Shown in pieces: positions 28,519-38,900 of a stretch of DNA of 64,000 nt. Where the stretch lies: positions 124,001 to 188,000 of the forward strand of contig CAWCIW010000005.1 in the NCBI GenBank assembly GCA_963795825.1, written 5' to 3'. This DNA comes from BOG-908 sp963795825. GTDB taxonomy: Bacteria; Pseudomonadota; Alphaproteobacteria; Acetobacterales; Acetobacteraceae. How positions within the stretch are numbered: the first letter of the stretch is position 1; each line of letters starts with the position of its first letter. The position numbers and the translations under genes were made by a program. The notes below the pieces were generated by a model. It made no database searches, was not told where the DNA came from, and saw only the letters and a list, made by a program, of their open reading frames with translations.

Positions 28519-29823
28519 TTACCTGCCTTCCAGGCCTACGTAATCCCTCTGCGCGTGGCCGGTATAGACCTGCCTTGGGCGGCCGATGCGCTGCAGCGGG
28601 TCCTCCATCATCTCCTTCCACTGGCTGATCCAGCCTACCGTCCTGGCCACCGCGAACAGCACGGTGAACATGCTGGTCGGGATACCCATCGCCTTGAGGA
28701 TGATGCCCGAGTAGAAATCGACGTTCGGATACAGCTTCTTGCTGATGAAATACTCGTCGTGCAGCGCGATGCGCTCCAATTCGAGCGCCAGGTCCAGCAG
28801 CGGATCGTCCTTGATGCCGAGCTCGTCGAGCACCTCGTGGCAGGTGCGCTCCATGATCTTGGCGCGCGGGTCGTAGTTCTTGTACACGCGGTGGCCGAAG
28901 CCCATCAGGCGGACGTGGCTGTTCTTGTCCTTCACCTTGGCGATGAAGTCGGGGATGTGGTCCTTGTGGCCGATCTCGGCGAGCATCTTCAGGACCGCCT
29001 CGTTGGCGCCGCCATGCGCGGGGCCCCACAGGCTGGCGATGCCGGCGGCAATGCAGGCGAACGGGTTGGCGCCCGTGGAGCCGGCCAGGCGGACGGTGCT
29101 GGTGGACGCGTTCTGCTCGTGATCGGCGTGCAGGATCAGGATGCGATCCATCGCGCGGGCCAGCACCGGGTTCACATGGTACGGCTCGGCCGGCACGGCG
29201 TTCATCATGTAGAGGAAGTTCTCGGCGTAGCCGAGGTCGTTGCGCGGATACATGAACGGCTGGCCGATGGAGTATTTATACGCCCAGGCGGCGATGGTGG
29301 GCACCTTGGCGATCAGGCGGAACGCGCTGATGCGGCGGTGGTCCGGGTTCGTGACGTCCAGGCTGTCATGATAAAAGGCCGACAGCGCGCCGACCACGCC
29401 GCAGATCACCGCCATCGGGTGCGCGTCGCGCCGGAAGCCGTTGTAGAACTGGCGCAGCTGCTCGTGCACCATGGTGTGGTGCAGCACGCCGCGCTCGAAC
29501 TCGGCCATCTCCTGCTTGTTCGGCAGGTCGCCGTTCAGCAGCAGGTGGGCCACTTCGAGGAAGGTGGATTTCTCGGCGAGCTGGTCGATCGGGTAGCCGC
29601 GGTGCAGCAGGATGCCTGCGTCACCGTCGATATAGGTGATCTGGCTTTCGCAGGCCGCGGTGCCGCCGTAGCCGGGATCGTAGGTGAACACGTCCAGGTC
29701 GGTATAGAGCTTGCGGATGTCGAACACCGATGGGCCGATCGTGCCGCCGATCAGGGGCAGGGTCGCTGACTTTTCGGTTCCGTCCAGTGTTACGGTCACT
29801 GAGCCGATCGGGGCGCCGGTCAT
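28519..29823 (-). CDS. gltA: Citrate synthase
   Basis: GltA condenses oxaloacetate and acetyl-CoA, the entry step of the TCA cycle. The 434-residue protein is of the hexameric gram-negative type. It has ILHADHEQNASTSTVR, GPAHGGANEAVLKML with an active-site His, and FGHRVYKNYDPRAK, plus the C-terminal DFYSGIILKAMGIP. Start ATG at 29823. An earlier in-frame start would run through an AT-rich repeat and is rejected. The gene is monocistronic between two repeats. Confidence 0.96.
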   Translation of the reverse strand: MTGAPIGSVTVTLDGTEKSATLPLIGGTIGPSVFDIRKLYTDLDVFTYDPGYGGTAACESQITYIDGDAGILLHRGYPIDQLAEKSTFLEVAHLLLNGDLPNKQEMAEFERGVLHHTMVHEQLRQFYNGFRRDAHPMAVICGVVGALSAFYHDSLDVTNPDHRRISAFRLIAKVPTIAAWAYKYSIGQPFMYPRNDLGYAENFLYMMNAVPAEPYHVNPVLARAMDRILILHADHEQNASTSTVRLAGSTGANPFACIAAGIASLWGPAHGGANEAVLKMLAEIGHKDHIPDFIAKVKDKNSHVRLMGFGHRVYKNYDPRAKIMERTCHEVLDELGIKDDPLLDLALELERIALHDEYFISKKLYPNVDFYSGIILKAMGIPTSMFTVLFAVARTVGWISQWKEMMEDPLQRIGRPRQVYTGHAQRDYVGLEGR

Positions 29824-30055
29824 TGTGTTTCGATCCTGTGGCAGAGGCGGTGGTGTGCGGCGGGAAGATAGCTGTGGTTTGTTAAGAAGGGCAACCTTCG
29901 CACCCGCAGCATAGATTGGTGCGGCGCGCGGGGGACAAGCAAGCGGGGGCGCTTTTCTGGAAAAAGACCAAGCCGCCTGACCCCAGGCGCCTGCGCGATG
30001 GCCACCTGCGTCTGCCAACGCATGCGGCTGCCAAACAACGCAGGCCTGTGTGCAG

Positions 30056-30113
30056 CCGACAGGGAGCAAAAGTTTTTTGGTCCTTTTTTCCAAAAAAGGA
30101 CTGCTTCCTTCCT
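30056..30113 (+). repeat. Dispersed dyad element R7, single arm, subfamily B
   Basis: An arm with CCGACAGGGAGC, CAAAAGTTTTTTGG and a GTCC/GGAC hairpin ends in TGCTTCCTTCC. It lies in the divergent gap between gltA and the oxidoreductase gene. The rest of this 322-base gap (29824-30145) shows nothing else I can assign. Confidence 0.8.
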
Positions 30114-30145
30114 AGCACCCCTGCAGACGTGCTTCCCTCCCGCCC

Positions 30146-31120
30146 ATGTCCCAGATCCTCCGCATAGGCGTCATAGGCGCCGGCCATTTCGGCCGTTTCC
30201 ACGCGATCAAGATCGCCGCCAGCCAGCGCGCCGCCCTGGTCGGCATCACCGACCTCGATGCCAACCGCGCCGCCTCGGTCGGCCGCGAGCTGGGCGGGGT
30301 GCCGGGTATGGGCCTGGCGGATCTGCTGGAGACAGCCGACGCGGTGATCGTGGCCGCCCCCGCCGAAGCGCATTTCGACATCGCGGCGCTGGCGCTGGAG
30401 CGCGGCTGCCACGTGCTGGTGGAGAAGCCGATCGCCGCCACGCTGGACCAGGCGGACCGGCTGGCCGGGCTGGCGCGCGCCCAGGCGCGTGTGCTGCAGG
30501 TGGGCCATCTGCTGCGCTACTCGCCGGAGCACGGCGCCATCTCCGCGCGCATCACCCGGCCGCTCTACATCGAGGCCACGCGCATCGCGCCGTTCAAGCC
30601 GCGCGGCACGGACGTGTCGGTGATACTCGACCTGATGATCCACGATCTGGATCTGGTGCTGAGCCTCGTCGACTCGGACATCGAGAGCGTGGACGCGCTG
30701 GGGGCTGCCGTCTCCAGCCAGTTCGAGGACATCGCCAATGCGCGGGTGCGCTTCGTCAATGGCTGTGTGGCGACGATTACCGCGAGCCGGATCTCGCTCA
30801 AAACCGAGCGGCGGATGCGGCTGTTCAGCCAGGAGGGCTACCTGTCGGTGGATTTCGTGGCGCGCCGGCTGACGATGATCGGCCGCGAGCACGGCATGGA
30901 GGTGCCTGGGACGGATGGATTCCGGCTCGATGAGGCGAGCTGGGAGGATCACGACGTGCTGGAGGCCGAGCATGCGGCGTTCATCGCGAGCTGCCTGGAT
31001 GGGGCGCCGGTGATGGTGGATGCGGTGGCAGGGCGTCGGGCTTTGGAGGCGGCGCTGGCGGTGGGGGCGGGGATTGCGCGGTCCCGGGCGGTGGCGGAGG
31101 CGGCTGGGTTGATACGGTAA
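30146..31120 (+). CDS. Gfo/Idh/MocA family oxidoreductase
   Basis: This 324-residue NAD(P)-dependent sugar or cyclitol dehydrogenase-like protein has a Rossmann motif RIGVIGAGHFGRFHA and the family motif VEKPIAATLDQADRL. The C-terminal part has the usual alpha/beta fold, with DLMIHDLDLVLSLV. In several sugar-nucleotide pathways such proteins act as 3-dehydrogenases, but no pathway partner is adjacent. The substrate is not predictable. The stop is 7 bases before paired repeat R8. Confidence 0.85.
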   Translation: MSQILRIGVIGAGHFGRFHAIKIAASQRAALVGITDLDANRAASVGRELGGVPGMGLADLLETADAVIVAAPAEAHFDIAALALERGCHVLVEKPIAATLDQADRLAGLARAQARVLQVGHLLRYSPEHGAISARITRPLYIEATRIAPFKPRGTDVSVILDLMIHDLDLVLSLVDSDIESVDALGAAVSSQFEDIANARVRFVNGCVATITASRISLKTERRMRLFSQEGYLSVDFVARRLTMIGREHGMEVPGTDGFRLDEASWEDHDVLEAEHAAFIASCLDGAPVMVDAVAGRRALEAALAVGAGIARSRAVAEAAGLIR

Positions 31121-31127
31121 GGCAAGC

Positions 31128-31293
31128 AAGGCCTTCTTTTCTGAAGAAAAGAAGCAAAAGACTTTTATTCCGACGCCTGCACCACGGCTCCCTCGGATTC
31201 CGCCATCGTATCGGCTGGCACAGAGAGCCCGGGCCGTGGTGCAGGCGGGGAGTCAAAAGTCTTTTGCTTCTTTTCTTCAGAAAAGAAGGCCTT
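31128..31293. repeat. Dispersed dyad element R8, inverted pair
   Basis: Two subfamily A arms in inverted orientation fill the convergent gap of the oxidoreductase and hydrolase genes. Their outer ends are 7 and 2 bases from the two stop codons. The inner ends form a 14-bp inverted repeat, CGCCTGCACCACGG (31174-31187) with its complement (31234-31247), around a GC-rich 46-base core. Confidence 0.85.
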
Positions 31294-31295
31294 CC

Positions 31296-32126
31296 TTACC
31301 TTTCCTCAAGAAACCTCAAACCCGCCCCGATCACTTCCTTCCGTGCCGGCAACACGTTATGCACCGCCCGCACCAGCAAGAACCGGCTTTCCGCGGCGGG
31401 CAGCCGCGTCTCTGCCACCGTCACGGTGAAATCGTTGTCGCCTTGCAGCAGCGGGTTGAAGCCCCGCCCTCCCGTGCCGCCGGCGATTACCGCCACGCCG
31501 CGTGCCACGGGCGCGGGCCACCTGCAATCGGCCGACAGCACGGCGCCGCATGGGCCGAGGAACGTTCCGAAGCCTGGCAGGCGGCGCAGCGTCCGCGCCA
31601 TGGCGGAGCCCGCGACGGGTGAGCCGACCAGCACAAGCCGGCCGGGGCGCCAGCCATCCTGCGCGGCGCGTGCCAGCGCGGCGCAGGCGACGAGGCCGCC
31701 GAGGCTGTGGCCGATGAAGCTGATCTCGCCGGCGCCGTCTTCGGCCAAAGCGCGCGCGGCGCGGCTGGCGGTGGCGGCATGGACGCCGATCGGCAAACGG
31801 GTGCTAGCATAGGCCAGGTTGGCCACCGCCCAGCCGGTTTCATCCAGCGCCGTCGCGAGGCGGTGCATGATGCCGGGATAATGCAGGATGCCGTGCAGAA
31901 GCACCGCGGCTTTCGCCCGTCTGGCCGCGGGCGCAAGCCGGCCGATCAGCTCCAGGCAGTCGGCATCCGGGCCGGTATGCACGATGGCGCCCGCAGGATC
32001 GACGATCCGTGCCTTTCCGCTGATGCAATGGCTTTGCAGGCGCCACCCGGAGCGGACCCAGCTATCCGACCAGGGTCCAAAACCTTTCAGGAGCCGGTTG
32101 TTCGTCAGGCTGGCACGGTGTCTCAT
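31296..32126 (-). CDS. Alpha/beta hydrolase (lipase/esterase-like)
   Basis: This 276-residue serine hydrolase has the oxyanion-side LLHGILHYPG, the nucleophile elbow ISFIGHSLGGLVAC, and a late VRAVHNVL that may hold the catalytic His. No signal peptide is evident. The start MRHRASLTN at 32126 is preferred because the longer version would begin inside the operator dyads. It is divergent from the Aas-type gene, and both starts flank the same two dyads, suggesting joint control in lipid metabolism. Confidence 0.8.
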   Translation of the reverse strand: MRHRASLTNNRLLKGFGPWSDSWVRSGWRLQSHCISGKARIVDPAGAIVHTGPDADCLELIGRLAPAARRAKAAVLLHGILHYPGIMHRLATALDETGWAVANLAYASTRLPIGVHAATASRAARALAEDGAGEISFIGHSLGGLVACAALARAAQDGWRPGRLVLVGSPVAGSAMARTLRRLPGFGTFLGPCGAVLSADCRWPAPVARGVAVIAGGTGGRGFNPLLQGDNDFTVTVAETRLPAAESRFLLVRAVHNVLPARKEVIGAGLRFLEER

Positions 32127-32161
32127 GGTGCAAACGTCTCCGGTAGATCGGAGATAATCCT

Positions 32162-32200
32162 TGAACAACGTTCATGGCAAGCTATTATGAACAGTGTTCA
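32162..32200. promoter_or_regulatory. Two TGAACnnnGTTCA operator dyads between divergent lipid genes
   Basis: Two perfect 13-bp palindromes, TGAACAACGTTCA (32162-32174) and TGAACAGTGTTCA (32188-32200), have identical half-sites and centres 26 bp apart. They lie 36 bases from the hydrolase start and 15 from the Aas-type start. This layout fits a dimeric repressor such as a TetR-family protein bound twice. No regulator gene lies next to it. Confidence 0.75.
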
Positions 32201-32215
32201 CGGAAAGGAAGCCCC

Positions 32216-35200
32216 ATGACCCTGCTCGCTTCGCGACGGCTAGCCCCGCTCCTCGTCACCCAGACCCTGGGCGCCCTCAACGACAACATGTTCAAGAACG
32301 CGCTCGTGGTGATGATCATGTTCCACGCCGCGCAGCCAGGGCGCCGGCGCGCTGGTGGCGCTGGCCGGCGGGCTGTTCATCCTGCCCTACATGCTGCTCT
32401 CGGCCACCGCCGGCCAATTGGCGGACCGCTTCGAGAAGCGCGCGGCTGATCATCCTGGTGAAATCGGTCGAAGTGCTCGCTCATGGCCACGGCCGCCGCC
32501 GGATTTTTGCTCGGCAGCACGCCGCTTCTGCTGGCGGTGCTGTTCGGGCTCGGCGTGCAGGCGACGTTCTTCGGGCCGCTGAAATACGCCATCCTGCCGC
32601 AGCATCTGCCCGAGGCCGAGCTGGTGGCGGGCAACGGGCTGATCGAGGCCGGCACGTTCCTCGGCATCCTGGCCGGCACCATCGCCGGCACCGCTGCTGT
32701 TCGGCCTGCCGCATGGCGCCGCCGCTGGTGTCGGGCGCGGGTCTGGCCGTGGCGCTCGCCGGCGTGGCGAGTGCCGCGCTGATACGGCCGCGCGCCCGCC
32801 GGCGACGCCGGCACTGCGCATCGGCTGGAACCTGGCGCGCGAGACCGGCCGGCTGCTGGCCACCGCGCGCGCCAACCGTCCGGTCTGGCTGTGCATGCTC
32901 GGGCTGAGCTGGTTCTGGGTGATGGGCGCCACGCTGCTGGCCGAGCTGCCGACCTGCTGGTGCGCGACGACCTGGGCGCCGGCCGCCCGTGTTCACGCTG
33001 CTGCTCGCCGTCTTCTCGGTCGGCGTGGGCGCGGGCTCGGTCGGCTGCCCGCAGCTGCTGCGCGGCGAGGTGTCCGCCCGGCTGGTGCCGTTCGCGGCGG
33101 TGGGGCTGTCCGTCTTCCTGTGGGATTTCGCCCATGCTGGCGGGGCACTGCATGCGGCTGGCCGGCATGTCGGCGCTGCTGCACAGCGTGGCCGGCTGGC
33201 GCATGCTGGCCGACCTGTCCTGCTGGCGGTGTGCGGCGGCATCTATTCCGTGCCGCTCTACGCCGTGATCCAGGAGCGTTCGGCGCGCGCGCTGATCTCG
33301 CGGATGATCGCGGCGAACAACGTGGTCAACGCCGCCGCCATGGCGTGCGGCGCCGCGGCTCACGGCCCTGCTGGCGCTGGCCGGCGTGGCGCCCGCCACC
33401 GTCCTGCTGGTCGCCGCTTTGGTCAATTTCGCGGTCGCCCTGTGGATCGTGCGCATCCTGCCGCAGAGCACGGTGCGCGCGCATGTTCCGCTGGTATTTC
33501 CGACGTTCCACGGCGTCGACGCATCAGCGGGCTCGAGAACATGCCGGATTCCGGCACGCGCTGCGGTGATCGTGGTGCAACCACCAGAGCTTCCTCGATG
33601 GCGCGTTCCTGGTCGCCGCCTTCCTGCCGGGCACGCCGACTTTCGCCGTCAACATCCACATCGCCAACCGCTGGTGGGCGCGGCCGTTTCTGGCCGCGGT
33701 GCGCCACTTCCCGGTCGATCCCGGCCAACCCGTTCAGCACCAAGACGATGGTGCGCGCGGTGCGCGACGGGCAGCAGCCTGGTGATCTTCCCCGAGGGCC
33801 GCATCACCGTCACCGGCGCGCTGATGAAGGTGTACGAGGGCGCCGGCATGGTGGCCGACCACGCCGAGCGCGGTGATCGTGCCGGTGCGCATCGATGGGC
33901 GTGCAGTTCACGCCGGCTCTCCCGCATGGGCGCCGCGCGCCGCGCCGCTGGTTCCCCCGGCTGTCGTTGACGGTGCTGCCGCCGGTGGCGATCGACGTGG
34001 ACCCCGAGCTGCACGGCCGGGCGCGGCGCCGCGCCGTGGGCATGATGCTGCAGGGCGTGATGGAGCAACCGGCTTCGCCACCGCCGATACCGGCGGCTCG
34101 CTGTTCGCGGCCCTGCTCGACGCCAAGGACCGCTACGGCGCGGCCTTGCCGATCATCGAGGACATCGCGCGCGCGCCGATCAGCTACCGCCGCGTGGTGC
34201 TGGGCGCCGTGGTGCTCGGCCGGCAGGCTGGCGCGCGAGGCGCCGCTCGGCGGCCGGCTCGGCGTGATGCTGCCGAACGCGAACGGCGCGGTCGTCACGT
34301 TCATGGCGCTGCAGGCCTTCGGGACGCGTGCCGGCGATGCTGAACTTCTCGGCCGGCGCCGGAGGCGCATGCTGGCGGCCTGCGCGGCGGCCCAGGTGGA
34401 CGGTCATCCTGTCGTCGCGCGCCTTCGTCGAGCGCGCCAAGCTGGGCCCTGTGGTGGCGCGGATGGAGCAGGCCAGGTGCGCTTCCTCTGGCTGGAGGAT
34501 GTGCGCGCGGGGCTTGGCGTTGGCGCCAAGCTGCGCGGCCTGGCTGGATGCGCGGCGGGCCCGCCGCCTGCCTGGCGCGCTGCGTGGCCGCCGGCACGCA
34601 GCGCGGTGGTGCTGTTCACCAGCGGGTCGGAGGGCGCGCCGAAGGGCGTGGTGCTCAGCCACGCGCAACATCCTGGCCAACATCGCGCAGGTGGCCTCGG
34701 TGATCGACTTCAACCCGCGCGACCGGGTGTTCAACGCGATGCCGATGTTCCACGCCTTCGGCCTGACGGGCGGCGACGCTGCTGCCGCTGCTGCGCGGCG
34801 TGCGGACGTTCTTCTACCCGTCGCCGCTGCATTACCGCATCGTGCCTGAGCTGATCTACGACACCGACAGCACGATCGCCTTCGGCACCGACACGTTCCT
34901 GACCGGCTGGGCGCAGTTCGCCAACCCGTACGATTTCTACGCGCATGCGCTACATCTTCGCCGGCGCCGAGCGGCTGCGTCCGGAGACCCGCCAGCTCTA
35001 TGCCGAGCGGTTCGGCGTGCGCGTGCTGGAGGGCTACGGCGCCACCGAGACGGCGCCGGTGCTGGCGCTGAACACGCCGATGCACAGCCGCCCGGGTGCC
35101 GCCGGCCGCCTGCTGCCCGGCATGCAATACCGCCTCGATCCGGTGGAAGGGATACACACCGGCGGCCGTCTGGTGGTGCAGGGGCCGAACGTGATGCTCG

Positions 35201-35663
35201 GCTATCTGCGCCACACCGCACCCGGCGTGCTGGAGACGCTGCCTGGCGGCTGGTACGACACCGGGCGATATCTGCACGGTCGACGACCAGGGCTTCATCA
35301 CCATACACGCGCGCGCCAAGCGTTTCGCCAAGATCGCCGGCGAGATGGTCTCCATGGCGGCGGCCGAGTCGCTGGCCGCGGCGCGTGTGGCCCGACGCGG
35401 CGCACGCCGTGGTCTCGATGCCGGACGCGCGCAAGGGCGAGGCGCTGGTGCTGCTGACCACCCAGGGCGACGCAACCCCGGCCGTTCTGCTGGCGGGCGC
35501 CAGGGCGAAGGGGATGGCGGAGATCGCCGTGCCAAGGGTGGTGCGTGTGCTGGACCGGCTGCCCATGCTGGGCACCGGAAAGGTGGATTACGTGGCGGCC
35601 TCCCGGCTGGTGGCGGCGTCGCAAGCCAAGGCGGCAGCGCCTGCGGAAGCCGAGGCAAGTTAG
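32216..35663 (+). pseudogene. aas: Aas-type fusion: MFS transporter, PlsC acyltransferase and acyl-ACP/CoA synthetase, frame broken many times
   Basis: Read across frames, this 3.45-kb region encodes about 1150 residues in the order of E. coli-type Aas: an MFS lysophospholipid flippase (TLGALNDNMFKNALVV at the start), a PlsC acyltransferase (NHQSFLDGAFLVAAF, then VIFPEGRITVTGALMKVYEG), and an AMP-forming ligase (FTSGSEGAPKGVVLSHA, GYGATETAPVL, ending MLGTGKVDYVAASRL). Such proteins import and reacylate lysophospholipids. The frame changes about 15-20 times, nearly always by +1, as single extra G or C bases (for example in ACCGGGCGATATC before the TVDDQGF segment). Sequence error is likelier than decay, because the residues between breaks stay well conserved. 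GGAAAGGAAG precedes the ATG. Confidence 0.8.
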
Positions 35664-35726
35664 GTCATGGCCCAGGCAAAAGGCCGCCACGCGCCCCTGC
35701 ATCCAGCCTGGGCGCGACAGCACCCC

Positions 35727-35767
35727 GCAAAAGTTTTTTGCTTCTTTTTTGCAAAAAAGAAGGCCTT
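35727..35767 (+). repeat. Dispersed dyad element R9, single arm
   Basis: A subfamily A arm in the GCAAAAGTTTTTTGC form, with hairpin CTTCTTTTTT/AAAAAAGAAG, lies between the Aas-type gene and tRNA-Pro. Confidence 0.85.
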
Positions 35768-35843
35768 GCCTTCCTGCCCATCGGTGGTGCCGCGAGCGCT
35801 ACCTTCCCACGCGCCACGCCCGATGCTAAACGCTGCCCGCAGT

Positions 35844-35920
35844 CGGAGCGTAGCGCAGCCTGGTAGCGCATCAGTCTGGGGGACTGGGGGTCGTGGGTTC
35901 GAATCCCGCCGCTCCGACCA
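35844..35920 (+). tRNA. tRNA-Pro (anticodon GGG)
   Basis: A 77-base cloverleaf with acceptor CGGAGCG/CGCTCCG, D-arm AGCGCAGCCTGGTAGCGC, anticodon loop CTGGGGG (anticodon GGG, U33 before it), T-arm GTGGGTTCGAATCCCGC, discriminator A and an encoded CCA. It reads CCC/CCU proline codons. Its CCA end directly abuts the stop codon of the convergent gene at 35921. Confidence 0.95.
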
Positions 35921-38900
35921 TCATTTCCGTCGCGCGGACCGCCGGCGCCCGATCTCCAGCAGGCGCTCGAATACGGCGGTGTCGCCGGGAAATCGCCGGC
36001 CCGCTTCGTCGCAGGTGGCCGAGAGCCGGTCCAGATCACCGCGCTGCGCGTCAATCGAAGCCAGTATCTGGTAGCTTCTGACGAGGTCCGGCCCGGCTTG
36101 CAGCGCGCTCTCGGCCAGTTCGCGTGCCTCTTCCAGCCGTCCGGCGTCGCGCGCGTCGCGGGCGCGTGTAAGCAGGCGGGCGGGCGTGTCCGCCCCGACG
36201 GCCGCGCGTGCGCCCCTCTCGCGGACGTTGGTCCAGACGGACAGATCCCAGTCGCGGTGCAGCTTCGCGGGGTAGAACCAGTCGGTTCTGCTCGGCGGGT
36301 CGCTGGCGGAATTCAGCTTGAAGACGAGCTTTCCGAGCGCCGGATCTGCGATGTTGAACACGCCGGTTGGGTGCGTGTTGTTGAACATTATCGAGGCGGC
36401 CGGCGTGGTGATCTCGAAATCGCCCCAGGCGCCGCAGATCAGCAGGCAATCATAGGTGCCCGCGAATGGCTGCAGGATCTCCGGCGCATAGCTGGGAACG
36501 TGCACGAAGGGTTTGCCGGCGTGCGCGAGCGCGTTGCGTATGTAGGGTATGCTCGAATCCTGCCCGGCGATGCAGAAGCGGGCGAAGCGCGCGAGCAGCG
36601 TATCGATATCCCGGGCATTGGCGAAATGCGAACAGAAATGCCCGAGATCGTCCCGCTCGAGCCTGGCCGCCTGCGGCAAGGCCACCAGCGGGAGCGGCTC
36701 GGCCCGATTCGTGATCCATTCGGCGAGTGAGGCCACCAGCCGGCCCGGGTCGACCATGCCCAGGCCGATCGGCGCGTCGGCCGTGTCCGGCACGGCCTGG
36801 TATTCCCAGTCGGCGGTATAGCGGCCCAGGCCGGGATGCGCGGCGATACGGAAGACCGGCTTGCCGAGATAGGCGGCGAGCAACGCCAGCGTGGTGGCGC
36901 GGTCCTCGAGCGGCAGATCGCGGCCGGATACGAAGCTGGCGGGCAGGCGATGGTGATTACGTGGGTAGCGTTGCCAGCGCACCATCACGAGGTCCGCCTC
37001 CGGCTGGCGTTCCAGCCCGTGGGACAGCACGGCGTAGGCCTGGTTCGGCGGCAGGCGCATCTCCGCCCCGTCATCCATCAGGATCAGGCTTGCGCCGCGC
37101 AGCCTGGCAAAGGCGGCACGTATCGGCGCCAGCGCCGCCTGGTCCAGGCGCGGCGAGAAATACGCGTCGAACACCAGATCCGATAGCAACACCGGCGAGG
37201 GCGGCAGGCAGACATGCTCGAAGCTGACGGGCACGCCCAGTTGGCGGGAGAGCTCGTCGAGGTGGCGTTCGGCCAGGCGACTGACCGTATGGAGATCGGC
37301 CAGCGACACGATACGCAGGCCGGCCTGCGTATCGGCGGCGGGCCCGGACTGCCTGGTCCGCAGCGCGCTGGCAATCTCGTCGAGCGTCCGGCTGCCGTCA
37401 TACGCCAGCCCGGCATCGCCGAGGATGATACGCAGGACGGTCAGCGACAGCGAATCCAGCGTTTCGGCGACCGGCTTGTCGCCCGCCACGCGGGGAAAGG
37501 CCGCTTCCAGCTCGGCCAGCGGATCGGCCTCCGCGCGGGCCGCCTGGCGATGCGCGAGCACGCCGGCCCAATGCCCGGCGGTGATCTTGCGGTTGATCTT
37601 ACCGGACGAGGTTTTCGTGAGGAAGCGCGGCGGCACGAAGGCGACCTCGATCTGGTCCAGGCCGCTCGCCGCCCGCAAGGCTGCCGCCACGTCCGCCGCG
37701 TCGGTCCGGGTGATGAAATCCGCCGTCTCCACGAGCGCCACGGCCACCTGGGTGCCCAAAGCCGCATCTTCGCGCGCGATGCAGGCGGCGCGGCCGCGTA
37801 TGTCGGGGAACAGCCGGTTCAGCGTGAGGTCCAGATCCGACAGCATGAACTTGCGGCCGGCCTGGATCAGCACGTCGCCCTGCCGGCCGCTGACGTAGAG
37901 AGCGCCGTCATGCAGTTCGCCCAGGTCGCCGGTCGGGTAGAAGCCGTCGGCGTCGCGTATGTCGGCGCCGCCTAAATAGGCGGCGATGGCGGCCGGGCTG
38001 CGCACCCAGACCTGCCCGTCCACGATGCGCAGCTCCACGCCGGGGATCGGCGCGCCGCAGCTCGCCACCTCGGCCGCGCCGATACGCCGCACGGTGAGCC
38101 CGCGCGCCAGGCTTACGGCGAACACGTTCTCCGCCATTGCATAGCAGGCGGCGAAGCTGCCCTCAGGGGTGAGGGTGGCGGCCAGGAAGCGCGCGGCGGT
38201 GGCGGGCGATACCGGTTCCGAGCAGCTGATCCAGAGCCGCATGCCTGGTGTCGCGCGGGGGGCGGCGCGCGCCATCACCTCGAAGCCGAAATTCGGCATG
38301 TAGCAGATCGTGCCGCCGTGCGCCGCGATGGCGTCGTAGAGCATCTCCGGCCGGCGCACCCAGGCGACCGGGTCCATCATCACCACCTCCGTGCCGAGCA
38401 GCAGCGGCATCACGAAACAGGCCACGAACCCCATGTCGTGATACAGCGGCAGCCAGCTCACGATGCGGTCGGCGGGCCCGAGCTGCAGCACGGTGTTGAA
38501 ATCCGTCACGTGGCGCAGGATCGCGGCCCCCTCCAGCCGCATCGCCTTGCGGTGCCCGGTGGTGCCGGACGAAAGCTGGATCACGGCGAAATCGGCGATG
38601 TGGAAGGGTTCGGCGGGCGCGTCCGGCAAGGCGTCCAGCGCGGCCTGGGACAGCACGGGCGCCAGGCGGTCGATACCGTAAGCGAGGCTTGCCGCATCGC
38701 AGAGCACCAGGCCGATGCCGGCCGCCGCCACGACATGGGCGACCTGCTCCTCCCAGTATTGCCGCGTCTGCCTGCCGGTGGGGTATTGCATCACCAGCGG
38801 CTGCGCGCCGGCCAGCACGCAGCCGAGCCAGCCGAGCACCAGGTCCTCGCCGGACGGATACATCAGCCCGACGACGCCGCCCGCCGGCAACCTGGCGCGC

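Noticed and set aside
32162..32200. LexA boxes
   Set aside because: Alphaproteobacterial LexA sites are GTTC direct repeats with 7-base spacing, and the gram-positive site has a 4-base gap in the dyad. Here the gap is 3 bases, and the flanking genes are not SOS genes.
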